Source: Flavobacteriaceae bacterium TMED179 (GTDB taxonomy: Bacteria; Bacteroidota; Bacteroidia; Flavobacteriales; Flavobacteriaceae). Taken from it: a stretch of 9,978 nt of DNA. Under the pieces are notes generated by a model that was not told the origin of the DNA, searched no databases, and worked only from the letters and a program-made list of their open reading frames with translations. Positions 1 to 5,934 of this stretch are shown piece after piece (the first letter of the stretch is position 1; the number at the start of each line of letters is the position of its first letter). The stretch lies in assembly GCA_002169865.1 (NCBI GenBank), contig NHIC01000006.1:1-9978 (forward strand), in the 5' to 3' direction. A program made the translations under genes and the position numbers.

Positions 1-51
1 CCTAATGGCTATGGTTTTCCTGAAAATAACAGTGTAACCTATACCTTCCCT
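1..51. repeat. Inverted 51-bp copy of an internal Gfo/Idh gene segment (probable chimeric end)
   Basis: Bases 1-51 equal the reverse complement of 2724-2774 without a mismatch; identity stops at base 52. Read on the plus strand they encode 17 residues (PNGYGFPENNSVTYTFP), which are residues 271-287 of the Gfo/Idh protein encoded at 2241-3584 on the minus strand. The left limit of the repeat is the window edge, so its full length is unknown. A 51-bp exact match is far beyond chance, and a fold-back of about 2.7 kb at a sequence end is the classic shape of a multiple-displacement-amplification or assembly chimera. A real inversion in part of the population is less likely. Confidence 0.93.
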
Positions 52-1726
52 TTTTCATTTGCTGAATCGCATAATTTGCTGCTCTAGCAGTTATTGCCAT
101 AAATGTTAATGAAGGGTTTTGGGTAGAAGTAGAAGTCATACAAGCACCATCAGTTACAAATACATTTTTACATTCATGTAATTGATTCCATCGATTAAGT
201 AAAGATGTTTTGGGATCTTTACCCATACGTACACCTCCCATTTCATGAATATCGTTACCAGGTCGACGGCTATTATCATTAATTGTAATATTGACAAAAC
301 CAGCTTTTACATACATCTCTGAAAATTGATCATAAAAATCATGAATCATTTTTTCATCATTATTATCATAATCCACATTTATATTAAGTTGTGGTATACC
401 CCAAACATCTGTTTTTATCGGATCAAGTGTTACTAAATTTGATATTTTAGGAATTGTTTCTCCCATCATATGTGAGTTTACACTCCATACACCAGTTTCT
501 TTTGTATTTAATAGTTGATCACTCAAAGTTTCTCCATAACCATCTCTTAAGGTTTCTCTGATAGGTTTTGCTCCAAAACCAGCAGCATAACCGCGAAGAA
601 AATCAGTTTCTTGTCTGTATACATTACGAAATCTGGGAACATAATGCGAGGTTGGTTTAGCTCCATCTGTAGTAAAATCTGAAAAGCCTTCAAACTCTGC
701 ATTTATAGTTGCCCTATAATTATGAAACGCTATAAATTTTCCCATTAATTCATTATCATTCCCTAAACCATTAGGGAAGCGATTTGATTTTGAATTTAGT
801 AATATTAAATTTGTATTTAGTGTTGAAGCAGTTACAAATACTACTTTAGAAAAATAGTCTTGACTTTTTTTTGAATTTGAATCTATCACCCTAACACCAA
901 TTGCTTTCTGTTTTGTTTCATCGAAAAGAACAGAATGAACCACAGAATTCGTTTTTAAAGTTAATTTTCCTGTTTTGAGTGCCCACGGTATTAAAGTAGA
1001 ATTTGCATTGAAATAGCCCCCTAATGGACAACCACGCTGGCACACATTTCTACTCATACACAAGCCCCGACCTTGTTCAATAAAAATTGGTTTACTTTCA
1101 GTCAAATGAGCACACCTGCCATAAATTACATGACGATCCTTATAATGCTTTTTAACTTCTTCACTAAAATATTTTTCAACTACGTTTGACTCCCATGGTT
1201 TTAGAAAATCTCCATCAGGTAAAATATCTAAGCCATCTTTATTCCCGCTTACACCAACAAATCTTTCAACGTAGGTGTACCATTTAGCAAGGTCCTTATA
1301 TCGAATTGGCCAATCTACAGCAAATCCATCTCTTGCTGGACCTTCAAAATCAAAAGGACTCCAGCGTTGTACTTGTCGTGCCCACATAATAGACTTACCT
1401 CCTACTTGATAGCCCCTTATCCAATCAAATGGTTTTACCTCTCCATATGGATGCTCTTTGTCTTTAACAAAAAAATGTTTTGAGTCTTCTCTAAAAGCGT
1501 AGCATCTGCTTGCAACTGGATTTTCTTCAATTTCTTTAGCAGTTAACTGACCTCGATATTTAAACTCCCATGGTTGCATGTTAGTTGTAGGATAGTCTTT
1601 GATATGCTCTACATTAGGCCCCCTTTCTAGCAGCAAGGTCTTAAAGCCTTGTTCACTAAATTCTTTTGCTGCCCAACTGCCAGCCATTCCAGCTCCAATA
1701 ACTATAGTATCAAACTGATTCTTCAT
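2..1726 (-). CDS. FAD-dependent GMC family oxidoreductase, native 3' end replaced
   Basis: Predicted large catalytic subunit of a sugar or glycoside dehydrogenase. The FAD-binding Rossmann motif GAGMAG is at residues 11-16. The C-terminal GMC domain has the active-site pair His494 (in NDIHEMGG) and Asn537 (in STQNPSLTF), 43 residues apart as is usual in the family. A cysteine cluster C223-x5-C229-x3-C233-P resembles the Fe-S cysteine motif of bacterial FAD glucose dehydrogenases (inference). There is no signal peptide: the Rossmann strand begins at once. Export probably depends on the Tat-signal small subunit encoded 9 nt upstream, the usual pairing for these enzymes. It is the last visible gene of a four-gene operon. 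Native sequence ends near residue 559 (AIQQMKK); the following 15 residues and the TAG stop at 2-4 come from the inverted repeat at 1-51, so the true C-terminus is missing. The reaction may be 3-oxidation of glycosides, but the substrate is not readable. Confidence 0.9.
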   Translation of the reverse strand: MKNQFDTIVIGAGMAGSWAAKEFSEQGFKTLLLERGPNVEHIKDYPTTNMQPWEFKYRGQLTAKEIEENPVASRCYAFREDSKHFFVKDKEHPYGEVKPFDWIRGYQVGGKSIMWARQVQRWSPFDFEGPARDGFAVDWPIRYKDLAKWYTYVERFVGVSGNKDGLDILPDGDFLKPWESNVVEKYFSEEVKKHYKDRHVIYGRCAHLTESKPIFIEQGRGLCMSRNVCQRGCPLGGYFNANSTLIPWALKTGKLTLKTNSVVHSVLFDETKQKAIGVRVIDSNSKKSQDYFSKVVFVTASTLNTNLILLNSKSNRFPNGLGNDNELMGKFIAFHNYRATINAEFEGFSDFTTDGAKPTSHYVPRFRNVYRQETDFLRGYAAGFGAKPIRETLRDGYGETLSDQLLNTKETGVWSVNSHMMGETIPKISNLVTLDPIKTDVWGIPQLNINVDYDNNDEKMIHDFYDQFSEMYVKAGFVNITINDNSRRPGNDIHEMGGVRMGKDPKTSLLNRWNQLHECKNVFVTDGACMTSTSTQNPSLTFMAITARAANYAIQQMKKGRYRLHCYFQENHSH

Positions 1727-1735
1727 ATATTAATT

Positions 1736-2221
1736 CTATTCTTCAATTTGTACGCTACCATTATAACGGCCTGGCATAAATTCAAAATTTAAATAGTTTT
1801 TCATGTAGTTTTCAGAAGTTTCAAAGTGTAAAACTGAATAGTCCTTTAAATAATTTAAAAATAATCCAATATCAGATTTTTCTTTATTTAAATAACTAGC
1901 AATAATGGTCTCTTGATCATCAATAATTAAGTTTTGAAAAGCTTCAAAACCATTTAAAAATTTAAATCTTTCTTTAGAATCTAAACAGCAGTTTACCATA
2001 TTAAGAACAAAATGCTCTCTCGGTTCAGGGGTAGGGAAATTTTCAACTTTTAAGGGTAATAAAAAATTACAAATAGCAGCAATTAATTGTTGTTGTTCTG
2101 CTTTAATTAAAGGTAAATTAGAGTAACTAATTTCAATAACAAAATTACAGGAGTATGGAAGACTTAAAATTCCTCCTGTCAGCAATCCAATATTTTTTAG
2201 TGCTTTTCTGCGACGAATCAT
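1736..2221 (-). CDS. Tat-signal small subunit, gluconate 2-dehydrogenase subunit 3 family
   Basis: A 161-residue partner of the GMC oxidoreductase encoded next. The N-terminus has an arginine run (RRRKALK, residues 3-9) followed by a hydrophobic stretch to about residue 22, which fits a twin-arginine signal in the form common in Bacteroidota. Cys25 follows at PYSC, but the residues before it are a poor lipobox, so lipidation is doubtful. The rest is diverged and shows no catalytic motif. The call rests on the signal, the size, faint family features (the early AICNFLLP segment) and its position directly before a GMC gene. In known members this subunit carries the folded, FAD-loaded large subunit through the Tat system and supports its maturation. 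It starts 19 nt after the Gfo/Idh stop codon, so the genes are almost certainly co-transcribed. Confidence 0.77.
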   Translation of the reverse strand: MIRRRKALKNIGLLTGGILSLPYSCNFVIEISYSNLPLIKAEQQQLIAAICNFLLPLKVENFPTPEPREHFVLNMVNCCLDSKERFKFLNGFEAFQNLIIDDQETIIASYLNKEKSDIGLFLNYLKDYSVLHFETSENYMKNYLNFEFMPGRYNGSVQIEE

Positions 2222-2240
2222 CTAAAATTTATCATTAAAA

Positions 2241-3584
2241 TTAAAAATTTCTATACTCTCCATCAAGATATTTGTTAGCCTCACTTTCTTGAAAACGGGC
2301 ACTAGTATTATCCCAATGAAGAGTCTTGTTCGGAAAACGTCCTGCAATCACACCTAAAAGTATAGTCTCTGTTAATCGGGATGAATAAGAAAAAGGAGCT
2401 GAAACTTTATCTTTTCCCAAACAAGCATCTACAAATTGATGATAGTGCTTGGGCGCATCCCTTTCATAATCATTTTTAGTATTTCCAAGAGCATCATTAG
2501 GATCGTATTTTTTTATATCAATTTCTTTGTATTCTCCATCAATAATGTGTCTAGGACGTTCCATAAAGTGAGGAAGTAAAAGACGTCCTTTTTCCCCTAT
2601 AAACATAGCGCCTTGAAGGGGGAGTTTATCTCGATTAGGTAATTTTAAATCCTTTTGTGCTTTTGGAGATCCAGGCCCATCAGACCAAATCCATGTTAAA
2701 TTTTCAGCTGTGTATTGAGTACCAGGGAAGGTATAGGTTACACTGTTATTTTCAGGAAAACCATAGCCATTAGGTTTTCTACATTTATTTTTAATCGTTA
2801 AGGGAACATCTAGTTCTAATGCATTATATGGCGTATCAAATATGTGAACACCCATATCTCCCAAGGTTCCACAACCATAATCAACAAGTTTTCTCCAACT
2901 GCCAGGATGATAATATTTTTCTTTATAAGGTCTTTTTGGTGATGTTCCAAGCCATAGATTCCAATCTAGTGTATCAGGAATTGGGTCTTTACCTTTAGGA
3001 GTTGGGCCATCATAACCCCAGTTTTTTGGGGACCAAGCTCTAACAGTGTGAACCTTTCCTATTATTCCAGATTGGATTAATAAAGTAGCGAGCTTATAAT
3101 CATAAAATGAATGAACTTGTATTCCCATTTGAGTGATTAAATTTTTTTCCTCTGCTAATTTTCTCATTTCTCGGGCTTCAGAAACAAAATGAGTAAGTGG
3201 CTTTTGACAATAAACAGGTTTATTCATTTCCATGGCCATAATAGATGCAGGTGCATGAGTATGATCTGGTGTTGAAACTATTACTGCATCAATATTTGCA
3301 GACATATCCTTTAACATTATTCGGTAATCTTTATAAGTTTTTGCTTTGGGATAAATCTCACTTGCTTTTGATATAGCTTTAGAATCAACATCACAAAGTG
3401 CTACTACATCAACAGACTCATGAGAAGCTATAGAAGCTAAATCTGCAGCACCCATACCACCAATACCAATATGAGCAGTTCTCAACCTAGTATTTGTCTT
3501 CGATATAGAGGCAAGAAGTGAAGATGGAAGTAAAGTTGTTGTTGCTAAAGCAGCAGACGTTTTTAAAAATTCTCTTTTTTTCAT
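2241..3584 (-). CDS. Exported Gfo/Idh/MocA family NAD(P)-dependent oxidoreductase
   Basis: A full-length 447-residue sugar oxidoreductase. The N-terminus KKREFLKTSAALATTTLLPSS reads as a Tat-type signal with Lys-Arg in place of twin Arg. The dinucleotide-binding motif GIGGMG is at residues 40-45, STPDHTH at 104-110, and the family's catalytic-lysine motif appears as CQKPLTH (Lys128; Gln replaces the more common Glu before Lys-Pro, as in many exported members). GDMGVH at 242-247 holds the conserved Asp and His of the substrate pocket. The C-terminal region ends with the LTETILLG helix typical of this subfamily. These enzymes oxidise or reduce sugar hydroxyl or keto groups with tightly held NAD(P), which explains Tat export in folded form. 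It lies second in the operon, 12 nt after the DUF1080 gene, suggesting action on the same keto-glycoside. Codons 271-287 are the source of the inverted repeat at the left edge. Confidence 0.93.
   Translation of the reverse strand: MKKREFLKTSAALATTTLLPSSLLASISKTNTRLRTAHIGIGGMGAADLASIASHESVDVVALCDVDSKAISKASEIYPKAKTYKDYRIMLKDMSANIDAVIVSTPDHTHAPASIMAMEMNKPVYCQKPLTHFVSEAREMRKLAEEKNLITQMGIQVHSFYDYKLATLLIQSGIIGKVHTVRAWSPKNWGYDGPTPKGKDPIPDTLDWNLWLGTSPKRPYKEKYYHPGSWRKLVDYGCGTLGDMGVHIFDTPYNALELDVPLTIKNKCRKPNGYGFPENNSVTYTFPGTQYTAENLTWIWSDGPGSPKAQKDLKLPNRDKLPLQGAMFIGEKGRLLLPHFMERPRHIIDGEYKEIDIKKYDPNDALGNTKNDYERDAPKHYHQFVDACLGKDKVSAPFSYSSRLTETILLGVIAGRFPNKTLHWDNTSARFQESEANKYLDGEYRNF
2724..2774. repeat. 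Internal partner of the 51-bp inverted repeat
   Basis: This is the source copy of the segment found inverted at 1-51. It sits naturally inside the Gfo/Idh coding sequence and keeps its frame, with family-typical sequence on both sides, so this copy is the genuine one and the one at the left edge is the displaced one. Confidence 0.92.
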
Positions 3585-3596
3585 TTTATACCAATT

Positions 3597-4361
3597 TTAT
3601 AATTTTTTTATTTTAATATTTCTGAACCATAAATTACTGCCATGATCCTGAAGTCCAATATAACCCGTTTTATATTTTCCATAATCAGGAAAGTTATCCC
3701 ATTTACCTGAATTTCTTTTATCATACCATTCCTTAGACCATGGAACAAAAGATAAAACTTTTATATTATTTAACCAATGCTCAACTTGCTTCTCAGTAAA
3801 AACGATTTTTGAACTATTCCATTGTCCTGCAGGATTTAAATTTTTCATTTTTGGATTAGCAATATGCATTGCATAGTCAGCTGCTGTCTGTTGAAGGGGG
3901 TTTAAATCAGCTGGGTTATCAAAACCAACACTAGTATTATATTCTAATAAATCATGAAGGTTAGCGTAATTTTCATCGTCAATCAATTGGTATTCTGGAG
4001 CCATATCGGCAAATCCACCATATCCTTCTTTAATATGATAATAAATACCACTGTTACCTCCCTCTGGAATCTTCCATTCTAGGTAAAGTTCAAAATTATC
4101 AAATTCTTCATCAGCATAAATGATATCTCTATTTCCTTTATAATCATAATCTTGCTCAAGGATTTGTTTTGTATTAAAAGTCAAAACTGAGTCTACTATT
4201 TTCCATCCTGGAGGCATTTCAGCACCATTGTATGCTCGCCATCCTTTTGTAGACGTTCCATCAAACAAAGTAATCCATTCAGATTCTGAAGATTTAGTAG
4301 CCTTATTTTCACAGCTATAAAAAAATAAGACTGCAATAAAAATCAAAACAAGCTTTTTCAT
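3597..4361 (-). CDS. DUF1080 / 3-keto-disaccharide hydrolase family lipoprotein
   Basis: A 254-residue envelope protein and the first gene of the minus-strand operon. Residues 1-16 form a lipoprotein signal (MKKLVLIFIAVLFFYS) with Cys17 as the probable lipidation site; no acidic outer-surface export signal follows the Cys, so a periplasm-facing location is a fair guess. The DUF1080 (PF06439) hallmarks are present in order: EWITLFDGTSTKGW at 28-41, a central GNSGIYYHI, PEYQLIDDENY, WNSSKIVF, VEHWLNNIKV, and the closing GYIGLQDHGSNLWFRNIKI at 233-251. The family has a concanavalin A-like jelly-roll fold and has been linked to cleavage of 3-keto-glycosides. Its place before a Gfo/Idh enzyme and a GMC dehydrogenase fits a role in splitting the oxidised sugar. 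The exact substrate is unknown. Length is normal for the family. Confidence 0.9.
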   Translation of the reverse strand: MKKLVLIFIAVLFFYSCENKATKSSESEWITLFDGTSTKGWRAYNGAEMPPGWKIVDSVLTFNTKQILEQDYDYKGNRDIIYADEEFDNFELYLEWKIPEGGNSGIYYHIKEGYGGFADMAPEYQLIDDENYANLHDLLEYNTSVGFDNPADLNPLQQTAADYAMHIANPKMKNLNPAGQWNSSKIVFTEKQVEHWLNNIKVLSFVPWSKEWYDKRNSGKWDNFPDYGKYKTGYIGLQDHGSNLWFRNIKIKKL

Positions 4362-4535
4362 ATTTATTACTATTTTTTTTATTAGGGTCTTTAAATATAT
4401 AAAATTGAAATATTAATTATTTTCGTTTTACTTACTAGTATCAGTTTCTTAAAGCACTAAACATCAATTTTTTGTGTAAATATACATGTAAGTAAGCAGT
4501 AAAATATTATATTTGGTTATATAAATCCATTTGTT
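4362..4535. promoter_or_regulatory. Divergent intergenic control region
   Basis: This 174-nt, very AT-rich gap separates the starts of the divergently read DUF1080 operon and the OmpA-type gene, so it must hold the promoters for both. On the plus strand a good TAnnTTTG element is visible near the right end (see separate entry). On the minus strand the best candidate is TATATTTA, the complement of 4392-4399, one base off the consensus and about 30 nt before the DUF1080 start, without a clear upstream TTG. Neither gene has a Shine-Dalgarno sequence, as is normal in Bacteroidota. No operator for a known regulator is recognisable. Confidence 0.6.
4508..4515 (+). promoter_or_regulatory. Putative Bacteroidota -7 promoter element (TATATTTG) for the OmpA-type gene
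   Basis: TATATTTG matches the TAnnTTTG -7 consensus of the Bacteroidota primary sigma factor. It lies 20 nt before the ATG at 4536, giving a short leader of roughly 12-15 nt. No convincing TTG -33 element is found at the expected spacing; the nearest TTG, at 4472-4474, is too far upstream. The call is therefore tentative. Confidence 0.42.
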
Positions 4536-5873
4536 ATGAATTTTGTTAATAGATTACTGTTATCTGCCCTAATTCTTTTTAGTGTAGTTATCAATGCTCA
4601 AACTAGCGAAAACCCATGGGCAATTGCAGTGGGAGCCGACCTAATAAACTTGCAAGGTGATAATGTTGATTCTGGATTAAACTTTGGTGCACCTGCACTG
4701 AGTTTATCACGTTATATTACTTCTGGTTTTTCTTTGGGGATTCAGTATGGTCTAGGTAGTGCAAGTCCTCAAGATAACGTTGATTTAGATTACTCTTATC
4801 TTGATGGTGTAATAAAATTTAACTTAACTGATGATAATATAATTCCTTATTTATTTGCAGGTTACGGTCTTAGTAGATTTGCTGATGGAAATGACAAAGA
4901 AGGTGCATTTCCCTCAGGAGAAACTGGTAGAACCACCTTTGGTGGTATTGGTATAAATATTCCGGTTGGAGACCAACTTAATGTAAATGTAAGTACATCA
5001 TACAGGGGCACATCAGAGACTTCCGACTCATACAATCATCTGCAACATATCATTGGTCTTAGTTACAATTTTGGAGCTGGTGATGCTGATGGAGACGGTG
5101 TGCCTGATAAAAAAGATGAATGCCCAGACATTCCAGGTTTAAAAGAATTCAATGGTTGTCCTGATACTGACGGAGACGGAATACCAGACACAAAGGATCG
5201 CTGCCCCGAAGAAGCTGGCTCAGAAGAATTACAAGGGTGCCCTGATGCTGATGGTGATGGTATAGCTGATATTGATGATGAATGTCCTAATTTGGCAGGT
5301 AGTGCTGAAATGAATGGATGCCCTGACACCGATGGTGACGGTGTTGCTGATAATACTGATAGATGTCCCGAAGTTATCGGAGATCCGTCAAATGGTGGAT
5401 GCCCATGGTCTGATTCTGATGGTGATGGAGTACCCGATAAAGATGATAATTGTCCAGATGTTGCTGGAGTTTTAGAAAACAGTGGTTGCCCTTCTGAACC
5501 AACTGAATTAATAAATTTTATTAATAGTAGTGATAATATAATCTTATTCAAAGCAAGTAGTAGTAAATTAGACACTGGTGATAAAATGACTCTTGATAAA
5601 CTAGTAGAATTATTAGGTCAATATGAAACAGCTTCAATAATAATCGAAGGCCATGCCTCTAGTGATGGAAGTGAATCTTATAACCAGAAACTTTCTGAAA
5701 AGCGTGCTGCTGCTGTAAGGGCATATTTATTAGAAAAAGGAATTGCTGATAACAGACTGTCAACTATTGGCTATGGTGAGTCAAAACCTGTTGGCAATAA
5801 TAATACAGTTAAAGGTAGAGCTAATAACCGAAGAGTAAATATAAATAGAAGTGCTCAGGTTAAAGTAAATTAA
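4536..5873 (+). CDS. OmpA-family outer-membrane protein with thrombospondin type 3 repeats
   Basis: A 445-residue envelope protein thought to link the outer membrane to peptidoglycan. A signal peptide (about residues 1-21, ending VINAQ) precedes an eight-stranded-type beta-barrel region (about 25-180; alternating aromatic segments such as IIPYLFAGYGLSRF and HIIGLSYNFGAG). Five thrombospondin type 3 calcium-binding repeats follow at 183-319. Residues 325-438 are the OmpA C-terminal domain (IIIEGHASSDGSESYNQKLSEKRA at its core, then GYGESKPVG and GRANNRRV). Compared without gaps to E. coli OmpA, the diaminopimelate-binding Arg286 is kept as Arg390, but Asp271 is replaced by Ser375; Asp377 lies two residues on. 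The gene has its own upstream region and ends 17 nt before a strong terminator, so it is probably monocistronic. No link to the sugar genes on either side is evident. Confidence 0.94.
   Translation: MNFVNRLLLSALILFSVVINAQTSENPWAIAVGADLINLQGDNVDSGLNFGAPALSLSRYITSGFSLGIQYGLGSASPQDNVDLDYSYLDGVIKFNLTDDNIIPYLFAGYGLSRFADGNDKEGAFPSGETGRTTFGGIGINIPVGDQLNVNVSTSYRGTSETSDSYNHLQHIIGLSYNFGAGDADGDGVPDKKDECPDIPGLKEFNGCPDTDGDGIPDTKDRCPEEAGSEELQGCPDADGDGIADIDDECPNLAGSAEMNGCPDTDGDGVADNTDRCPEVIGDPSNGGCPWSDSDGDGVPDKDDNCPDVAGVLENSGCPSEPTELINFINSSDNIILFKASSSKLDTGDKMTLDKLVELLGQYETASIIIEGHASSDGSESYNQKLSEKRAAAVRAYLLEKGIADNRLSTIGYGESKPVGNNNTVKGRANNRRVNINRSAQVKVN
5082..5492 (+). repeat. Five thrombospondin type 3 repeats within the OmpA-type gene
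   Basis: Five tandem units of 27, 27, 27, 27 and 29 residues (183-209, 210-236, 237-263, 264-290, 291-319) follow the pattern D-x-D-G-D-G-(V/I)-x-D-x-x-D-x-C-P ... G-C-P. The Asp-rich loops bind calcium in this repeat class, and each unit has two Cys in conserved positions. The units differ in codons and in the spacer between the Cys residues, so the array is old rather than a recent expansion. Its GAT/GGN-rich composition also leaves a long open frame on the opposite strand, which is not a gene. Confidence 0.93.
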
Positions 5874-5889
5874 TTTCATCTAAAGTTTG

Positions 5890-5923
5890 AAAAAACCTCC
5901 ACTTTTTCCTGGAGGTTTTTTTT
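5890..5923 (+). terminator. Intrinsic terminator after the OmpA-type gene
   Basis: The inverted repeat AAAAACCTCCA (5891-5901) and TGGAGGTTTTT (5910-5920) pairs perfectly over 11 bp, extended by A5890-T5921, around an 8-nt loop (CTTTTTCC). The T-run continues to 5923. It begins 17 nt after the OmpA stop codon. Because the stem has an A-run on its left arm it could also work on the other strand, but no minus-strand gene runs into it. It ends only 11 nt before the start codon of the carboxypeptidase gene. Confidence 0.92.
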
Positions 5924-5934
5924 GTTGTTTATTT

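Noticed and set aside
4429..4495. 8-bp inverted repeat TTACTTAC / GTAAGTAA in the divergent intergenic region, considered as an operator
   Set aside because: The arms are short, 51 nt apart and made of simple AT-rich sequence, so chance is a sufficient explanation.
5063..5575. Open frame of about 170 codons on the minus strand, opposite the OmpA repeats
   Set aside because: It is the antisense of the Asp/Gly-rich TSP3 repeats, rich in Ser, Pro and Gly with a repeating pattern that mirrors the sense repeats; the plus-strand gene is certain.
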